Positions 5,754 through 7,041 of a stretch of DNA of 7,041 nt are shown here, piece by piece. Made by a program: the position numbers and the translations under genes. The notes under the pieces are model-generated. The model did no database searches, had not been told where the DNA came from, and was given only the letters and a program-made list of their open reading frames with translations. The first letter of the stretch is position 1; each line of letters begins with the position of its first letter. Origin of the DNA: an uncultured Bacillota bacterium (GTDB lineage: Bacteria; Bacillota; Clostridia; Peptostreptococcales; Anaerovoracaceae); assembly GCA_946631075.1 (NCBI GenBank), contig CAMOZS010000084.1:1-7041 (forward strand), given 5' to 3'.

Positions 5754-6905
5754 TTATTTGAACTTCTTGGCTGTCTCTGCAGCTCCCTTGTTCATCAGAT
5801 AGGGGAAGGCGATCAGCTGTTCCGCCAGACCGGCTTCCTTCAGCTTGGCGTCAGCGTCAGCTTCGGCGATCTTGTATTCCTTAACAAGGATCTCCTTCAC
5901 TTCCGCCACGTAACCTTCTACCTTCGGATCCGCTTCCGCAGCCTTCGGAGCTTCCTTGGCGGGCTCTTCGGCCGGAGCTTCTTCTGCAGCCGGTGCTTCT
6001 GCCGGAGCTTCCGCAGCCGGAGCAGCTTCTGCCATGGACAGGCAGCTTGCCGGGCACTGGTCGATGCAGGCGCCGCATTCGATGCAGGTGTCCTTATCGA
6101 CAGTCCAGCTTCCATCGCCGACTTCGATCGCGCTGACCGGGCAGGCTTCCGCGCATGCTCCGCAGAATACGCAGGATTCTACATCGCACTGCAGTCCGCC
6201 TTCTGCCGGAGCAGCTTCTGCCTTGGCTTCTTCCTTAGCAGGCTCTTCCGCCTTGGGCTCTTCCTTGGCAGCTTCTTCAGCCTTTGGAGCTTCCGCGGCC
6301 GCCGCGCCGCCGAATGACAGAGAATCCTTGGGGCATTTGTCGATGCAGGCGCCGCACTTGATGCACTCGTCTTCATTGACTTCCCAGATCTTCTCGGGCT
6401 TGCGCTGTACGTTCAGAGCGTCCACCGGACATTCCTTGGCGCACAGTCCGCAATATACACAGGTTTCCTTGTTGCAGGTCAGAGGGCCGTCGCCGTCATC
6501 CGCTGCAGCAGCTTCTGCCGCCGGAGCATCCTTCTTAGGAGCGTCCTTCTTGGCTGCTTTCTTTCTGGGCGGGATATCGAACTTGTCGACGATCTTCTCG
6601 CCGCCGGGCTCTGTGTATTTCTGATCCATCTCCAGGCATTTAGGCGGGCAGTTGTCCACGCAGCCTCTGCACTGGATGCAGGCCATTCTTTCGATCTGCC
6701 ATGTGGATCCCTTACGGTCGACCTCGATGGCGTTGGTCGGGCAGGCTCTTGCGCAGGCGCCGCACAGAACGCATCCGTCTACGTTGATGGAGACTGCTCC
6801 TCTGGTCCTCTCCTCCCACTCTCTGGGAATGACAGGATACATCAGCGTGGAAGGCTTCTTGAAGAGACTTCCTAAGACTACTTTACCGAGTGAAAATACT
6901 CCCAT
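5754..6905 (-). CDS. echF: Extended EchF-like ferredoxin subunit of energy-converting [NiFe] hydrogenase, six 4Fe-4S motifs
   Basis: This is a 383-residue iron-sulfur protein. Residues 1-100 look like a normal EchF/NuoI-type subunit, with the family's FKKPSTLMYP and RGAVSI segments. Two CxxCxxCxxxCP motifs follow (C45/48/51/55 and C76/79/82/86). EchF normally stops soon after this point. Here two more 2[4Fe-4S] domains follow: C149/152/155/159 with C181/184/187/191, and C245/248/251/255 with C274/277/280/284. Linkers rich in Ala, Pro, Glu and Lys lie at about 110-141, 199-237 and 292-327; the first is basic (RKKAAKKDAPKK). Residues 328-383 form a predicted helical, cysteine-free tail that I do not recognise. 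Known role: EchF passes electrons from reduced ferredoxin towards the EchC/EchE core at the cytoplasmic face of the membrane. I infer that the added domains extend or tether the electron input. It starts 7 bp after echE and is followed by a terminator. Confidence 0.9.
   Translation of the reverse strand: MGVFSLGKVVLGSLFKKPSTLMYPVIPREWEERTRGAVSINVDGCVLCGACARACPTNAIEVDRKGSTWQIERMACIQCRGCVDNCPPKCLEMDQKYTEPGGEKIVDKFDIPPRKKAAKKDAPKKDAPAAEAAAADDGDGPLTCNKETCVYCGLCAKECPVDALNVQRKPEKIWEVNEDECIKCGACIDKCPKDSLSFGGAAAAEAPKAEEAAKEEPKAEEPAKEEAKAEAAPAEGGLQCDVESCVFCGACAEACPVSAIEVGDGSWTVDKDTCIECGACIDQCPASCLSMAEAAPAAEAPAEAPAAEEAPAEEPAKEAPKAAEADPKVEGYVAEVKEILVKEYKIAEADADAKLKEAGLAEQLIAFPYLMNKGAAETAKKFK
5925..6032 (-). 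other. Low-complexity Ala/Pro/Glu linker 3 coding segment
   Basis: Residues 292-327 of the extended EchF are almost only Ala, Glu, Pro and Lys, in irregular AEAP/AEEAP units. The DNA is correspondingly repetitive (gcttctgccggagct-like stretches). Such composition resembles the flexible lipoyl-domain linkers of acyltransferase E2 subunits and suggests mobile tethering of domain 3. The repeats could allow length change by slippage or recombination. Confidence 0.6.
6033..6194 (-). repeat. 2[4Fe-4S] module copy B (EchF residues 238-291)
   Basis: This is the third ferredoxin domain of the extended EchF. By hand alignment about 29 of 54 positions are identical to copy A, including an extra cysteine five residues before the first cluster motif (C240). 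It therefore looks like a duplicate of copy A rather than of the N-terminal EchF domain. It also carries C288 after the last motif, as the first domain has C90. Confidence 0.75.
6198..6311 (-). other. Low-complexity Ala/Lys/Glu linker 2 coding segment
   Basis: Residues 199-236 consist largely of KAEE, AKEE and PKAEE units between ferredoxin modules A and B. Charge is mixed, in contrast to the basic first linker. The segment is likely extended or helical and flexible, spacing two modules within one polypeptide. Confidence 0.6.
6312..6482 (-). repeat. 2[4Fe-4S] module copy A (EchF residues 142-198)
   Basis: This is the second ferredoxin domain of the extended EchF. It has two full cluster motifs and an additional cysteine (C144) five residues before the first of them, matching C240 in copy B. 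The spacing between the two motifs is three residues longer than in copy B. Confidence 0.75.
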
Positions 6906-6909
6906 ATAG

Positions 6910-6914
6910 CACCT
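6910..6914 (-). promoter_or_regulatory. Ribosome binding site of echF, overlapping the echE stop
   Basis: On the minus strand AGGTG (6914-6910) begins inside the TAG stop of echE and lies 4 nt before the echF ATG. This fixes the echF start and implies that the two subunits are translated in a coupled way. Confidence 0.6.
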
Positions 6915-7041
6915 ACCTTTCTGTACAGCTGATGCACGGGTCGATGGTGAGTACCAGCATCGGTACGTCAGCCAGGTCGCATCCGGCCAGAGTTTTAACC
7001 ATTGCAGGAATGTTCATGTTGGTCGGTGTTCTGACACGCAT
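6913..7041 (-). CDS. echE: Ech hydrogenase large subunit EchE, C-terminal 42 residues (runs off the right edge)
   Basis: The minus strand reads 42 residues to a TAG stop, with the first codon in view coding for an internal Met. The segment contains PTNMNIPAM, LAGCDLADVP and the terminal DPCISCTER. DPCxxC is the second pair of cysteine ligands of the NiFe centre, and the surrounding residues are those of group 4 (Ech/Coo/Hyc-type) large subunits. The other ligands, in the N-terminal CxxC, lie outside the window. The protein ends three residues after the last cysteine, at the place where other large subunits are cut by a maturation protease. It is followed 7 bp later by echF, which matches the echABCDEF order. 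Confidence 0.88.
   Translation of the reverse strand: MRVRTPTNMNIPAMVKTLAGCDLADVPMLVLTIDPCISCTER

Noticed and set aside
5739..6624. Ser/Ala/Phe/Arg-rich plus-strand frames opposite echF
   Set aside because: They are the complement of Ala/Glu/Lys linker and Cys codons. The apparent low-complexity proteins have no ribosome site or motif.

Overview
The window looks like a piece of the chromosome of an anaerobic, hydrogen-metabolising bacterium. It is most likely a member of the Bacillota (Clostridia-like). The reasons are an Ech-type energy-converting hydrogenase, strong GGAGG-type ribosome binding sites, short-spaced operons and a Trk potassium system whose two membrane subunits are both encoded here. 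Codon third positions are dominated by C and G. The lineage is an inference from gene content, not from a marker gene. I see no rRNA or tRNA gene, transposase, integrase or CRISPR array.

Left part (1-1108, minus strand): a two-gene unit made of a metallo-beta-lactamase-fold hydrolase followed 7 bp later by a Cof-type HAD phosphatase that runs off the left edge. A 138-bp divergent intergenic region (1109-1246) separates it from the Trk operon. This region holds a good sigma-70-like promoter for the plus strand and a 10-bp palindrome around a possible -10 box for the minus strand.

Centre (1247-5570, plus strand): a compact operon trkA-trkH-trkH. It encodes one cytoplasmic double-RCK regulatory protein and two clearly diverged TrkH/KtrB-family K+ translocating subunits. 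The second TrkH departs from the first in the third selectivity-filter loop and in the intramembrane gating loop, so a heteromeric or functionally split transporter is possible.

Right part (7041-5754, minus strand): the end of an ech operon. The last 42 residues of the [NiFe] hydrogenase large subunit (EchE) end at the nickel-ligand motif DPCISC. After 7 bp comes an EchF-like iron-sulfur subunit. This EchF is the most unusual item. It is 383 residues long and carries six 4Fe-4S motifs in three ferredoxin domains, joined by Ala/Pro/Glu/Lys-rich linkers and capped by an unrecognised cysteine-free helical tail. Ordinary EchF proteins have only the first domain. A hairpin plus U-run terminator on the minus strand closes the ech operon.

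The trk and ech operons converge on a short AT-rich spacer (5571-5753). Ech would use reduced ferredoxin to make H2 and pump ions, and Trk uses membrane potential or ion gradients to import K+. That energetic link is general physiology and the sequence does not show coupling.
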